Below, in pieces: positions 1-8,937 of a DNA stretch of 52,283 bases (within the stretch, counting starts at the first letter, position 1; every line of letters begins with the position of its first letter). The notes under the pieces are model-generated. The model did no database searches and was not told the DNA's origin. It worked only from the letters and a program-made list of their open reading frames with translations. The stretch covers positions 1-52,283 of the forward strand of contig CALWHM010000011.1 in the NCBI GenBank assembly GCA_944380395.1. Direction: 5' to 3'. Origin of the DNA: an uncultured Clostridia bacterium. GTDB taxonomy: Bacteria; Bacillota; Clostridia; Christensenellales; UBA3700. Both the position numbers and the translations under genes were made by a program.

Positions 1-39
1 ATGCCGCTATTAACATGTTCATACTTTCTCTTCAAATGC

Positions 40-76
40 AAAAAAGCACAACCCGTGTTTGATTCGGATTATGCTT
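40..76 (-). terminator. Rho-independent terminator after the small peptide ORF
   Basis: Read on the minus strand, a 12-bp stem (AAGCATAATCCG pairing with CGGGTTGTGCTT, two G-T wobbles) with a 9-nt loop is followed at once by a run of T. The first base of the stem overlaps the stop codon of the 19-codon ORF, so the terminator closes that short transcription unit. Confidence 0.6.
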
Positions 77-135
77 TAATTGTTAGTCTCCTTTTCTTCT
101 TTATTGTGTGGATCCGAGTCGTTACTGTCGTCCAT
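76..135 (-). CDS. Possible 19-residue acidic peptide
   Basis: A 19-codon ORF starts with ATG at 135 and ends with TAA at 76-78; the peptide reads MDDSNDSDPHNKEEKETNN. It is wholly hydrophilic, rich in Asp, Asn, Glu and Lys, with no membrane segment. It sits inside a complete minimal transcription unit: a 17-spaced promoter (153-181), an AGAGG ribosome binding site 5 nt before the ATG, and a terminator touching its stop codon. No family is recognised. It could instead be the remnant of a longer gene or a chance ORF inside a small RNA. The complete promoter-RBS-terminator frame is the only support, so confidence is limited. Confidence 0.4.
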   Translation of the reverse strand: MDDSNDSDPHNKEEKETNN

Positions 136-152
136 ATCGTCCTCTGCAAATT

Positions 153-181
153 ATCATAACATAAAAAAAATAAATTTGCAA
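153..181 (-). promoter_or_regulatory. Sigma-A promoter for the 19-codon ORF
   Basis: On the minus strand TTGCAA (176-181), a 17-nt spacer and TATGAT (153-158). Transcription would begin roughly 10-15 nt before the ATG at 135. Positions 182-308, between this and the PPC gene, hold nothing else that I recognise. Confidence 0.55.
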
Positions 182-308
182 GAAAAATTTTACAATTATA
201 TGTTATCGTCCCTTTTTATCCCGATTTCACCGTTTTCCGCGCCCGTTTCGCCCGTTTTTTTAAGAGCCGCCGTAAAGGCTATGAAAATTTTGTTTTCTCT
301 TTTCACTC

Positions 309-728
309 TTAAAACTTGAACAAATTCAGTCCTATTTCCTTGCTGAACTCTCTGCCCACTTCTCCTTCCACCGTGCGCACGACCACTTCGCAGGTGGCGG
401 AAACGTGCGCTTCGTTGAGGTGTCCGCCCATCACCTTTCCGTATTCGTTACCCGCGGAGATGTGCAGATGCAGGTAGGGCTTGCCGTCCATTCGCGTTAT
501 CGTACCGGTCAGGGACGTTATTTCGAAATTGCCGTGAAAGTCGTTCTTGCGGTATACTTTTTCCTCCGGGAAAAACACGCCCGCGGTGAACTTGTTTATC
601 GCGCCCAAACCGCTCACGCAGGCAAGGGCTATATTCTCTTTTTCCGCCAGGGCGGCAAGGGAAGAGAGTATCTCTTCTCCGCGTTCCAGCCTCACAAAAT
701 ACGTGTCTTTGAATTTTTTGTATTGCAT
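309..728 (-). CDS. PPC/DUF296 domain protein (predicted DNA-binding)
   Basis: A 139-residue protein that matches the PPC (DUF296) fold along its full length, a small trimeric domain found alone in bacteria and fused to AT-hooks in plants. Recognisable parts are the N-terminal strand-helix with LERGEEILSSL, the VSGLGAIN turn, the GTITRMDGKPYLHLHIS core whose histidines usually bind metal, and the C-terminal GGHLNEAHVSATCEVVV block. The function of the free-standing bacterial form is not established; DNA binding is inferred from plant relatives. I chose the ATG at 728 over an upstream ATG at 764 because AAAGGAG lies 6 nt before it. The upstream sequence runs straight into the inverted-repeat element at 752-966, which may have replaced the native promoter. 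Confidence 0.85.
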   Translation of the reverse strand: MQYKKFKDTYFVRLERGEEILSSLAALAEKENIALACVSGLGAINKFTAGVFFPEEKVYRKNDFHGNFEITSLTGTITRMDGKPYLHLHISAGNEYGKVMGGHLNEAHVSATCEVVVRTVEGEVGREFSKEIGLNLFKF

Positions 729-751
729 ATTCTTCTCCTTTAATATTCGGA

Positions 752-966
752 TACCCGAAGGCAACCCCAGTAGAACACTTTAAGCTAGCTGTTTTCGTCA
801 TATTTCCGCAATTTGTCGCTTGTAGTAGGATACTACAACTTCGCGCCATCTTGTGAAAATCTGCCTGAAAACAGCAGAGCTAAAAGCAGAGCATTTTATA
901 AACCTACATATACACATATTTTATGTTTTTCGATAAAATGTGTTCTACTGGGGTTGCCTTCGGGTA
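752..966. mobile_element. 215-bp MITE-like element with perfect 27-bp terminal inverted repeats
   Basis: Positions 752-778 and 940-966 are perfect reverse complements over 27 bp, each ending in TA, consistent with a TA target duplication around 25-bp inverted repeats (Tc1/mariner or IS630 type). Inside are further nested inverted repeats: GCTGTTTTC (788-796) with GAAAACAGC (867-875), and an 8-bp hairpin TTGTAGTA/TACTACAA (820-838). No coding sequence is present, so it would be non-autonomous. It lies between the gyrA terminator and the PPC gene. It could alternatively be a structured RNA or a large bidirectional terminator. Confidence 0.6.
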
Positions 967-998
967 CAGACCGTTTTTTACAACGGCTTTCCATATTA

Positions 999-1028
999 AA
1001 AAGGGGCGCGGTCACCTGCGCCCCCTTC
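999..1028 (-). terminator. Terminator after gyrA
   Basis: On the minus strand a 7-bp stem GGGGCGC/GCGCCCC with a loop of about 8 nt, then TTTTT. It starts within a few bases of the gyrA stop codon (1031-1033), closing the gyrB-gyrA operon. Confidence 0.8.
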
Positions 1029-1030
1029 CT

Positions 1031-3589
1031 TTATTCTTCCGTCTTGTCCTCACTTACCGTTGTTTCGGCGTTCTCCGTCTGTTCCGCCGCTTCGCCTTCC
1101 GCCTGTATTTCGGCAGGCTCTTCGTCCTCGGAGCGGGGCACTATCGCGCACGCCACGACTTTGGCGCTCTCGTCTTTCAACCTCATCACCTTGACGCCCT
1201 GAGTCGCTCTGGACATCTTGGAAACTTCATCCGCGTGTATGCGTATGGTAACTCCGTTATCGGCTATTATGATGATATCGTCGTTTTCGGGATCCACCAG
1301 CTTGAGATTGACTATATTGCCCGTCTTATCCGTCAGATTTCCCGCCTTAACGCCTTTTCCCGCTCTGCCTTGGAGAGAGTACTCGGCTATATCCGAACGC
1401 TTGCCGTAGCCGTTTTGAGTGAGCGTGAACACCTCCACGCCGTCCTTGACCTTGGTCATATCCACAACAGTTTCGCCTTCGGACAGTTTTATGGACTTCA
1501 CGCCCTGGCTCGTCCTGCCGGTGGGGCGCACGTCGCTTTCGGCAAAGCGTATGCACTTGCCGCCCGTGGAAGCCATAAGCAGTTCGTCGTGACCCGTGGT
1601 GAGCTGCGCGCCGATGAGTTCGTCGCCTTCGGTGAGGGAGATGGCTATCTTGCCGTTGGTCTGAATGCGTTCAAACTCTTCAAGCGCTGTGCGCTTTATA
1701 AGTCCGTTCTTTGTTGCCATGGTCAAAAAGCCTTCGCTGCCCGCGGGCATAGGCACGTATGCGTTTATCTTTTCCCCTTCTTCCAAAGAAAGCACGTTTA
1801 TCATAGCTCTTCCCTTGCTCGTCTTGGAAGATTCGGGTATCTGCCAGCCCTTTATGCGGTACACCTTGCCCTTGTTGCTGAAGAACAAGAGCGGGACGTG
1901 AGTGTTTGTGGATATGACGTTTTCCACAAAATCCTCTTCCTTCGCCTTCATCGCGGTCACGCCCACGCCGCCGCGGCGCTGGGTGCGGTATTCGTCCACA
2001 GCCATACGCTTGATATAGCCGTCGTGAGTCACGGTGACCACAATGTCTTCCTGCTCTATAAGGTCTTCTATATCCAGATCCGAATAGTCTATGGATATTT
2101 CGCTGCGGCGCTTGTCCGCATACTTGTCGCGTATTTCGCCCATCTCTTTTTTGATGATGTCCACAACGCGCTGAGGATTGGCAAGAATGTCTTTGAGGTC
2201 CGCTATCACCTTTTCAAGCTCGGCAAGTTCGGCTTGCAGCTTTTCCACTTCCAATGAAGTGAGTCTTTGCAGCCTCATATCCAAAATCGCATTTGCCTGC
2301 TTTTCCGTCAGCTCGAACGCTCCGCACAAGTTCTGCACTGCGTCCGCGCGGTCGCGCGACTTTTTCAAAAGGTCGACGACTTCGTCTATATTGGCAAGCG
2401 CTTTTACAAGTCCCAGCAAGATATGCTCGCGTTCCTGCGCCTTGTCCAGGTCATACTTGGTGCGGCGCACCACAACGTCCTTTTGGTGCTTTATGTAAGC
2501 TTCCAATATCTCTTTGAGATTGAGCAGCTTGGGCACCCCGTCCACCAGCGCAAGCATTATCATAGGGTTGCTTATCTGCATTTGCGTGTGCTTGAACAGC
2601 AAGTTCAAAACCACCTGCGGACTTACGTCCTTCTTCACTTCTATGACTATGCGCATGCCTTCGCGGTCGGACTGCTCGTGCACGTCGCTTATACCCTCTA
2701 TCCTCTTTTGTTTGACAAGGTCGGCTATGCTTTCTATGAGCTTTGCCTTGTTCACCTGATAGGGTATTTCCGTGACTATAATGCGGCTCTTTCCGCCGGG
2801 CATTTCCTCTATCTCCGTGCGGGAGCGGATTATGGCGTTGCCCTTGCCTGTCTTGTACGCCTTTTTAATGCCCGCTCTGCCCATTATCAGCGCGCCGGTA
2901 GGGTAGTCGGGCGCGGGGATATACTCGATAAGCTCGTCTATGTCCATATCGGGGTTATCCAAAAGCGCTATGGTGCCGTCTATGACTTCCGCCAGATTGT
3001 GCGGAGGAATGGACGTTGCCATACCCACTGCTATACCGTCAGAACCGTTTACAAGCAGGTTGGGGTAGCGTGAAGGCAGCACCACGGGCTGTTCGCGCGT
3101 ATCATCGAAGTTGGGGTAGAAGTCCACCGTCTTTTTCTCTATATCGCGCAGCATTTCGCCGGCTATCTTGCTCAGCCTTGCTTCCGTGTAGCGGTAAGCC
3201 GCGGGCGGATCGCCGTCCACACTGCCGAAGTTACCGTGACCGTCCACCAGCGTGCAGCGTATGGAAAAGTCCTGTCCCAGCCTTACCAAGGCGTCGTAAA
3301 CGGAGGAGTCGCCGTGAGGGTGGAATTTACCCAAAACGTCACCCACTATAAGCGCGCACTTGCGGTAGGGCTTGTCCGCCGTCAGGGAAAGTTCGTTATA
3401 CATATCGAACAATATCCTGCGGTGCACGGGTTTGAGTCCGTCCCTTACGTCGGGAATGGCGCGAGATACGTTCACCGCCATTGCGTACGCTATAAAGGAC
3501 TTTTTTATCTCTCCTTCAACGTTGATGTCCACCACCTTGGTGCCGGCAAGCATTTCGTCTATATCTTTTTTATTGGTATCCTTTATCAT
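1031..3589 (-). CDS. gyrA: DNA gyrase subunit A
   Basis: An 852-residue subunit of the A2B2 gyrase, which breaks and reseals DNA to introduce negative supercoils. The breakage-reunion domain fills about the first 500 residues: [13 protein letters not shown] near residue 51, [13 protein letters not shown] at 90-102 and the catalytic Tyr134 in AYRYTEARL. Ser95 and Asp99, equivalent to E. coli Ser83 and Asp87, are wild type, so no classical quinolone-resistance change is present. The C-terminal part is the wrapping beta-pinwheel. Its GyrA box reads QRRGGVG rather than the usual QRRGG(R/K)G. The tail is acidic, rich in Glu and Ala. AGAGGTGA precedes the ATG. The gene follows gyrB by 10 nt and ends at a strong terminator. 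Confidence 0.97.
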   Translation of the reverse strand: MIKDTNKKDIDEMLAGTKVVDINVEGEIKKSFIAYAMAVNVSRAIPDVRDGLKPVHRRILFDMYNELSLTADKPYRKCALIVGDVLGKFHPHGDSSVYDALVRLGQDFSIRCTLVDGHGNFGSVDGDPPAAYRYTEARLSKIAGEMLRDIEKKTVDFYPNFDDTREQPVVLPSRYPNLLVNGSDGIAVGMATSIPPHNLAEVIDGTIALLDNPDMDIDELIEYIPAPDYPTGALIMGRAGIKKAYKTGKGNAIIRSRTEIEEMPGGKSRIIVTEIPYQVNKAKLIESIADLVKQKRIEGISDVHEQSDREGMRIVIEVKKDVSPQVVLNLLFKHTQMQISNPMIMLALVDGVPKLLNLKEILEAYIKHQKDVVVRRTKYDLDKAQEREHILLGLVKALANIDEVVDLLKKSRDRADAVQNLCGAFELTEKQANAILDMRLQRLTSLEVEKLQAELAELEKVIADLKDILANPQRVVDIIKKEMGEIRDKYADKRRSEISIDYSDLDIEDLIEQEDIVVTVTHDGYIKRMAVDEYRTQRRGGVGVTAMKAKEEDFVENVISTNTHVPLLFFSNKGKVYRIKGWQIPESSKTSKGRAMINVLSLEEGEKINAYVPMPAGSEGFLTMATKNGLIKRTALEEFERIQTNGKIAISLTEGDELIGAQLTTGHDELLMASTGGKCIRFAESDVRPTGRTSQGVKSIKLSEGETVVDMTKVKDGVEVFTLTQNGYGKRSDIAEYSLQGRAGKGVKAGNLTDKTGNIVNLKLVDPENDDIIIIADNGVTIRIHADEVSKMSRATQGVKVMRLKDESAKVVACAIVPRSEDEEPAEIQAEGEAAEQTENAETTVSEDKTEE

Positions 3590-3599
3590 TTTTCACCTC

Positions 3600-5522
<1,923 letters not shown>

Positions 5523-5530
5523 CTATAAAT

Positions 5531-5560
5531 GTGCGCACGCGCTAAAATAAACGTGCGCAC
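5531..5560 (-). promoter_or_regulatory. Stem-loop in the gyrB leader
   Basis: GTGCGCACG (5531-5539) and CGTGCGCAC (5552-5560) form a perfect 9-bp stem around a 12-nt AT-rich loop, between the gyrB promoter and its ribosome binding site. It may act as an operator or mRNA structure controlling gyrase supply. That role is inferred from position only. Confidence 0.45.
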
Positions 5561-5580
5561 GCATACGCATATATTATAGA

Positions 5581-5620
5581 TTGATAAATCAATTATACCA
5601 CATTAAAAACATAAAAGCAA
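5581..5620 (-). promoter_or_regulatory. gyrBA promoter with a palindrome beside the -10
   Basis: On the minus strand TTGCTT (5615-5620), a 17-nt spacer and TATAAT (5592-5597). A 14-bp palindrome ATTGAT-AA-ATCAAT (about 5581-5594) overlaps the downstream edge of the -10, where a repressor could act. A second TATAAT-like stretch lies closer to the gene but has no good -35. Confidence 0.6.
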
Positions 5621-5629
5621 GCAATCACG

Positions 5630-5750
5630 GGAGCGTGGGACGCTCCACCCCTTAACCGCCTTGCAGTAACGAAAAGGTTTTGCGACATTACATCTTTGCA
5701 ATGCTTTTGTTGGTATTCAAATATATAGCTCATAAGTTATTAACTGACAC
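5630..5750 (+). repeat. Composite dispersed repeat, copy 1
   Basis: Starts with the hairpin GGAGCGT-GGG-ACGCTCC (5630-5646), then CACCCCTTAACCGCC, then a stretch containing TTACATCTTTGCAATGCTT, and ends in the near-palindrome at 5732-5748. The same order recurs at 6060-6230 and 37100-37316, and reversed at 50431-50621. No gene is visible. Confidence 0.65.
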
Positions 5751-5837
5751 GGTGAGTCACCGCGGGCTGATTACTCCTTGAAAAAACACAAAAAAAGTTT
5801 TACTACTGTTATTCTCCGTAAAGTCCTTGTTTTTATT

Positions 5838-5995
5838 TAAATAAACGGCTTGTCAAGTGGTACTTGACATAAGTAAATACAGTGGATTGAGAAGCTTTAA
5901 GTTTATAAGTTGTTAGTCGGCGTATGAGTTGTTACTTACTTCTTCTCATATGTGTGATTTTTTCGATTTTTCAAAGTTAAGGCTGGTTATGGCTT
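5838..5995 (-). repeat. Inverted third copy of the 50.7/51.6-kb module
   Basis: The reverse complement of this stretch matches the two modules near 50.7-50.9 and 51.6-51.77 kb, with divergence. Shared pieces are a CTTAA-containing start, an AAAATC-rich stretch, AAGAAGT, GCCGACT and the terminal palindrome GTCAAGTACCACTTGAC (here 5852-5868). It is not followed by the 44-bp array found at the other two sites. Confidence 0.55.
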
Positions 5996-6230
5996 GTAAG
6001 TTATTAACTGACACGGCGAGCCGGGAGCGCGTGGCGCTCCACCCATTAACCGCATTGAAGGAGCGTGGGACGCTCCACCCCTTAACCGCATTGCAGTAAC
6101 TATAAAGGTTTTACTACTTTACATCTTCGCAATGCTTTTGTTGGTATTCAAATATATAGCTTGTAAGTTATTAACTGACAAGACTGTTAAAACAATAAGC
6201 AATAAATACTCGTGTCAAGTGGTACTTGAC
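5996..6230 (+). repeat. Composite dispersed repeat, copies 2 and 3
   Basis: Contains near-palindromes GTAAGTTATTAACTGAC at 5996-6012 and 6163-6179, GC-rich hairpins near 6020-6037 and at 6060-6076 (GGAGCGT-GGG-ACGCTCC), the TTACATCTTCGCAATGCTT segment near 6119-6137 and the GTCAAGT-n3-ACTTGAC palindrome at 6214-6230. This is the most complete example of the family in this cluster. Confidence 0.65.
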
Positions 6231-6560
6231 AAGACTGTTTTAAATTACTATTAGTTATAAAATTCTAAAATACCGGAATTTTCCACAACAAAATATGTAA
6301 AAAGTGTTAAAATTATGCCATTTTGATATAATTTATAACTATATATTATATTGCGCAAAATTTTAAATTTTTAAAATTTCACAAACTATAACCGGATATA
6401 AAAATACCTGTTGAATTTTTACGCGCAAGTCTTTTAAGACTTACACCCGCGTTTTATTTTATAATGAAATGTATAAAATAAACATGCCTTACACCTATCA
6501 GGTGTGCAATAGGTGTATAAACTATTAAAAATACCTTGTTAAATGTCACAACCAAACGCA
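6231..6560. other. AT-rich non-coding stretch
   Basis: Very AT-rich, no credible ORF. It holds one DnaA-box-like TTTTCCACA (6279-6287), a hairpin AAGTCTT-TT-AAGACTT near 6429-6444, and ACACCT-ATC-AGGTGT near 6489-6503. Short stretches resemble the AT-rich sequence around 50640-50680 and 51360-51570, so it belongs to the same repeat system. It could include origin DNA, but the gap at 8457-8937 is the stronger oriC candidate. Confidence 0.4.
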
Positions 6561-7092
6561 CTGCGTAGAAGTACCCTAATACAAGGAAAGGCTGTTGCGC
6601 TTTCTATAAATTATCACCGCTTTTTAAGTTACGACACAAAGCACCGCAGAGAAGGCGTGTCAGACAAGGGAGCGCGTGGCGGCGGTGAGCCACCACGGGC
6701 TGATTACTCCTTGAAGTAACTGTTGCAAAAGTCAAAGCTAAGCTCCTTGCAAGGGCTTGGACACAATAAAATATCCGCCACCGAAAACCGCGCTTTTCGG
6801 TGAGCGCACCTATAAAATTCGCCGCGCGGATTTTCCGAATGAGTGAGGTCCGCCGAACGAATGAGGCGGAAAGGGGTGAAGTTTTGCGGCAAACGCCAAA
6901 GCGCAATATTTTACCACTTGCCGCAAAACGAGGGGAAAACCACAGCGGAGCGTATTGGGTTTTCCCATAAAAGCGACACCGCAAAATGTCGTGAGAAGTA
7001 ACACATCTCAATTATTTCAGCTTTATCTCACGGCATTTTCAACCGGCGGTGAAGCGAAGCGCACACAGTATCACGCGCCTTATATGCGGTGC

Positions 7093-7245
7093 CCCACCTT
7101 GTTTAACGTTGCAACTAACAGCACTGCGTAGAAGCGCCCTAATACAAGGAAAGGCACCTTTTTATCGCAGGGAGCATACTACAGCGTATGTGACCAAGAA
7201 AAAAGGTGCCTTGACACAGTAGGAGGGTGCTTATACACAGTGCCC
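7093..7245. repeat. Nested insertion inside long repeat copy A
   Basis: Absent from copy B at 38.5 kb. Its left part (7096-7155) nearly repeats 6536-6594 (shared GCACTGCGTAGAAG and CCCTAATACAAGGAAAGGC). Its right part has a perfect 13-bp inverted repeat AAGGCACCTTTTT (7151-7163) with AAAAAGGTGCCTT (7200-7212). No ORF; it looks like a small non-coding insert. Confidence 0.5.
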
Positions 7246-7266
7246 TCGTGTGCGAAATGAGCGTGA

Positions 7267-7297
7267 GAAAAAATAACGAGAGGCTTGCCGCCTCTCG
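7267..7297 (-). terminator. Terminator after dnaN
   Basis: On the minus strand CGAGAGGC-GGCAA-GCCTCTCG (8-bp perfect stem) followed by a T-rich run. The identical hairpin follows the ABC transporter at 38607-38637. Confidence 0.8.
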
Positions 7298-7334
7298 GAT
7301 ATTTTTGAATCAGCGGTTTTCGCCAAACACTAAC

Positions 7335-8456
7335 TCAATACCTGATGGGGAGGAGTAGATACACATACTTCTCATTCTCTTTTTCGTTGATCGGCTCTAT
7401 GATAAAGGGCGCGGTGGGCGAGTTGAGAGAGATGTTTACAAACTCCCCGTCGCAATTTTTAAGTACGTCGAGGATAAATTTACAGTTGAGGAGCATATTT
7501 ACGTCTTTACCGTTGCTGTAAATTTTTATCATATCGTTTATTTCGCCTATGCTGGAAGAAGCGTGCACGTTCATTATGCTGTCTTTGACTTCCACTTTTA
7601 CCATACTTGATTTATCGTAACGGGTCATAACGGCGGCGCGGTCAAGGCTGGCTTGCAGCTGCTTTATATTCACCGTTAATTTGGTTTCATAAGAAGAAGG
7701 TATGGTGCGCGCGTAATCAAGGAATTTTCCAGAAAGCAGATTGGAAGTGACTTTCGTATGTTCGCCTATGCTTACGGCAAAGCGCTTTGAAGAGATGTAT
7801 ATGGTGACGGAATCATCTTCGTTTTCCATAAGTTTTGCCACTTCGTTCAGTGTTTTTACGGGAACGATGGCTTGAATATTGTCGTATTCGGCGGGAAGGG
7901 TGTAGTTTGCCACAGCCATTCTGTATCCGTCCAGAGCCACGACGTTCATCTCACTTCCTTTAACGTCGAAAAGACAGCCTTTGAATTGAGGTCTGCTGTC
8001 ATCGGTAGCGGCGGAGAAAGAGGTTTTTTCCACCAACCTTTTGAGATCCTTTTGGGGAATATTGAAACTTATGTCGTATTCTTCGTCGGGATTGGACAGC
8101 GGAACAAAATCGGTTATTCTGAACTTGCTCAAATGGGCGGTATTGTCCATCGCCTGAATATGTATGACGTCTTCTTCTATGCTATATATATCCACCTGAC
8201 TGCCGCTTTCTATACGCTTTGCTATCTCGTACATATATTTTCCGGGAACAAGAACTTCTCCTTCTTCCTGAACTACGGCTTTTATGGTGTTTTCTATTTC
8301 GTATTCCATATCGTTGGCGGTGAAAACCACGGTATCGCCGTGAGCGCTTATTTTGATACCTTCGTTATTAACGCCTATCATCACTTTTGAAGGGAGAGCC
8401 TTTGTAACTTTAGAGAGTGCGTCCGTCAAATCAAGGGCATCACAAATTATCTTCAT
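7335..8456 (-). CDS. dnaN: DNA polymerase III beta subunit (sliding clamp)
   Basis: A 373-residue beta clamp of normal length with the three-domain clamp pattern. It begins MKIICDALDLTDALSKVTKALP and ends in the conserved C-terminal segment KYVYLLLPIRY. RAAVMTRYDKSSMVKVEV and FKGCLFDVKG match the usual second- and third-domain signatures. The clamp encircles DNA and tethers polymerase III and other binding partners. The ATG at 8456 is preceded by AAGAGGT and a consensus promoter. It reads away from the presumed origin, as is usual, but dnaA is not beside it and recF does not follow. Its 3' side is a repeat-derived terminator. Confidence 0.97.
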   Translation of the reverse strand: MKIICDALDLTDALSKVTKALPSKVMIGVNNEGIKISAHGDTVVFTANDMEYEIENTIKAVVQEEGEVLVPGKYMYEIAKRIESGSQVDIYSIEEDVIHIQAMDNTAHLSKFRITDFVPLSNPDEEYDISFNIPQKDLKRLVEKTSFSAATDDSRPQFKGCLFDVKGSEMNVVALDGYRMAVANYTLPAEYDNIQAIVPVKTLNEVAKLMENEDDSVTIYISSKRFAVSIGEHTKVTSNLLSGKFLDYARTIPSSYETKLTVNIKQLQASLDRAAVMTRYDKSSMVKVEVKDSIMNVHASSSIGEINDMIKIYSNGKDVNMLLNCKFILDVLKNCDGEFVNISLNSPTAPFIIEPINEKENEKYVYLLLPIRY

Positions 8457-8937
8457 AATCTTACCTCTTTTATTTTATATCATATATTATATCACATATT
8501 TATAAATAACGCAAGTACCTATATTGACAAACCCCTTCATAACGTTTTTATATCAAAGCTTACGTAATGCAAGAAGAGTTTTTATATGCTCAACGAAATT
8601 ATTCGACGTTATTATTTATGTTTTAAGATGTTAGCGAATAAAGCGCCGCGCGCGTTTTACAGTATTCTTTTGTATGTTTATCTTCTTGTTGGATAATAAT
8701 ACCCCTTATAATAAGCGTTTATATGTGGAAAAGTGTTAAATTTATTGATATATGTGTGAAATAAAGATATAAAAGCCATAATTTTTCTGTGGAAAACTCA
8801 TATGTAAAAAATACTTTTTCCCCAATTATACACAATTGAAAACCAACGATTATTTTTTATTGCTTTATTTACAGAAAAAATCAGCTTTTGAAAGAAGGGT
8901 ATGAAAACAATCAAAGAAAAAATACATAATAAAAAAG
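8457..8937. other. oriC: Candidate chromosomal origin (oriC)
   Basis: A gene-free 481-bp AT-rich interval where gene direction switches from leftward (dnaN, gyrB, gyrA) to rightward. DnaA-box-like 9-mers are TGTGGAAAA at 8724-8732 and 8789-8797 (TTTTCCACA on the other strand), TGTGTGAAA at 8753-8761, and TTATACACA at 8826-8834, clustered beside an AT-rich stretch that could unwind. An adjacent dnaN and gyrase genes are classic origin neighbours. dnaA is absent from both sides. Confidence 0.6.
8486..8514 (-). promoter_or_regulatory. dnaN promoter
   Basis: On the minus strand TTGCGT (8509-8514), a 17-nt spacer and a perfect TATAAT (8486-8491), about 30 nt upstream of the dnaN ATG. Confidence 0.65.

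Larger units (their letters stand above)
6765..7322 (-). repeat. Long dispersed repeat, copy A (abuts dnaN)
   Basis: Closely matches 38278-38655: CCGCCACCGAAAACCGCGC, GTGAGCGCACCTATAAAATT, AAGTTTTGCGGCAAACG, the long ACGAGGGGAAAACCACAGCG block and a terminal hairpin that doubles as a terminator. In both places the repeat stops about 10 bp from the stop codon of a minus-strand gene (dnaN here, an ABC transporter there). Copy A has about 150 bp extra (7093-7245) relative to copy B. The ORFs that cross it have no recognisable protein family and I treat them as spurious. Confidence 0.75.

Noticed and set aside
923-2257. 444-residue plus-strand ORF opposite gyrA
   Set aside because: It is the antisense reading of the well-supported gyrA gene; His/Tyr/Arg-rich shadow composition and no start signal.
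6279-6287. Origin in the gyrB-dnaN gap
   Set aside because: Only one DnaA-box-like 9-mer, amid dispersed repeats; the 8457-8937 gap has several boxes and coincides with the gene-direction switch.
6604-7011. 135-residue ORF on the minus strand in the repeat region
   Set aside because: It lies wholly in a dispersed repeat whose other copy does not keep the frame; no domain, no ribosome binding site, and a composition typical of out-of-frame translation.
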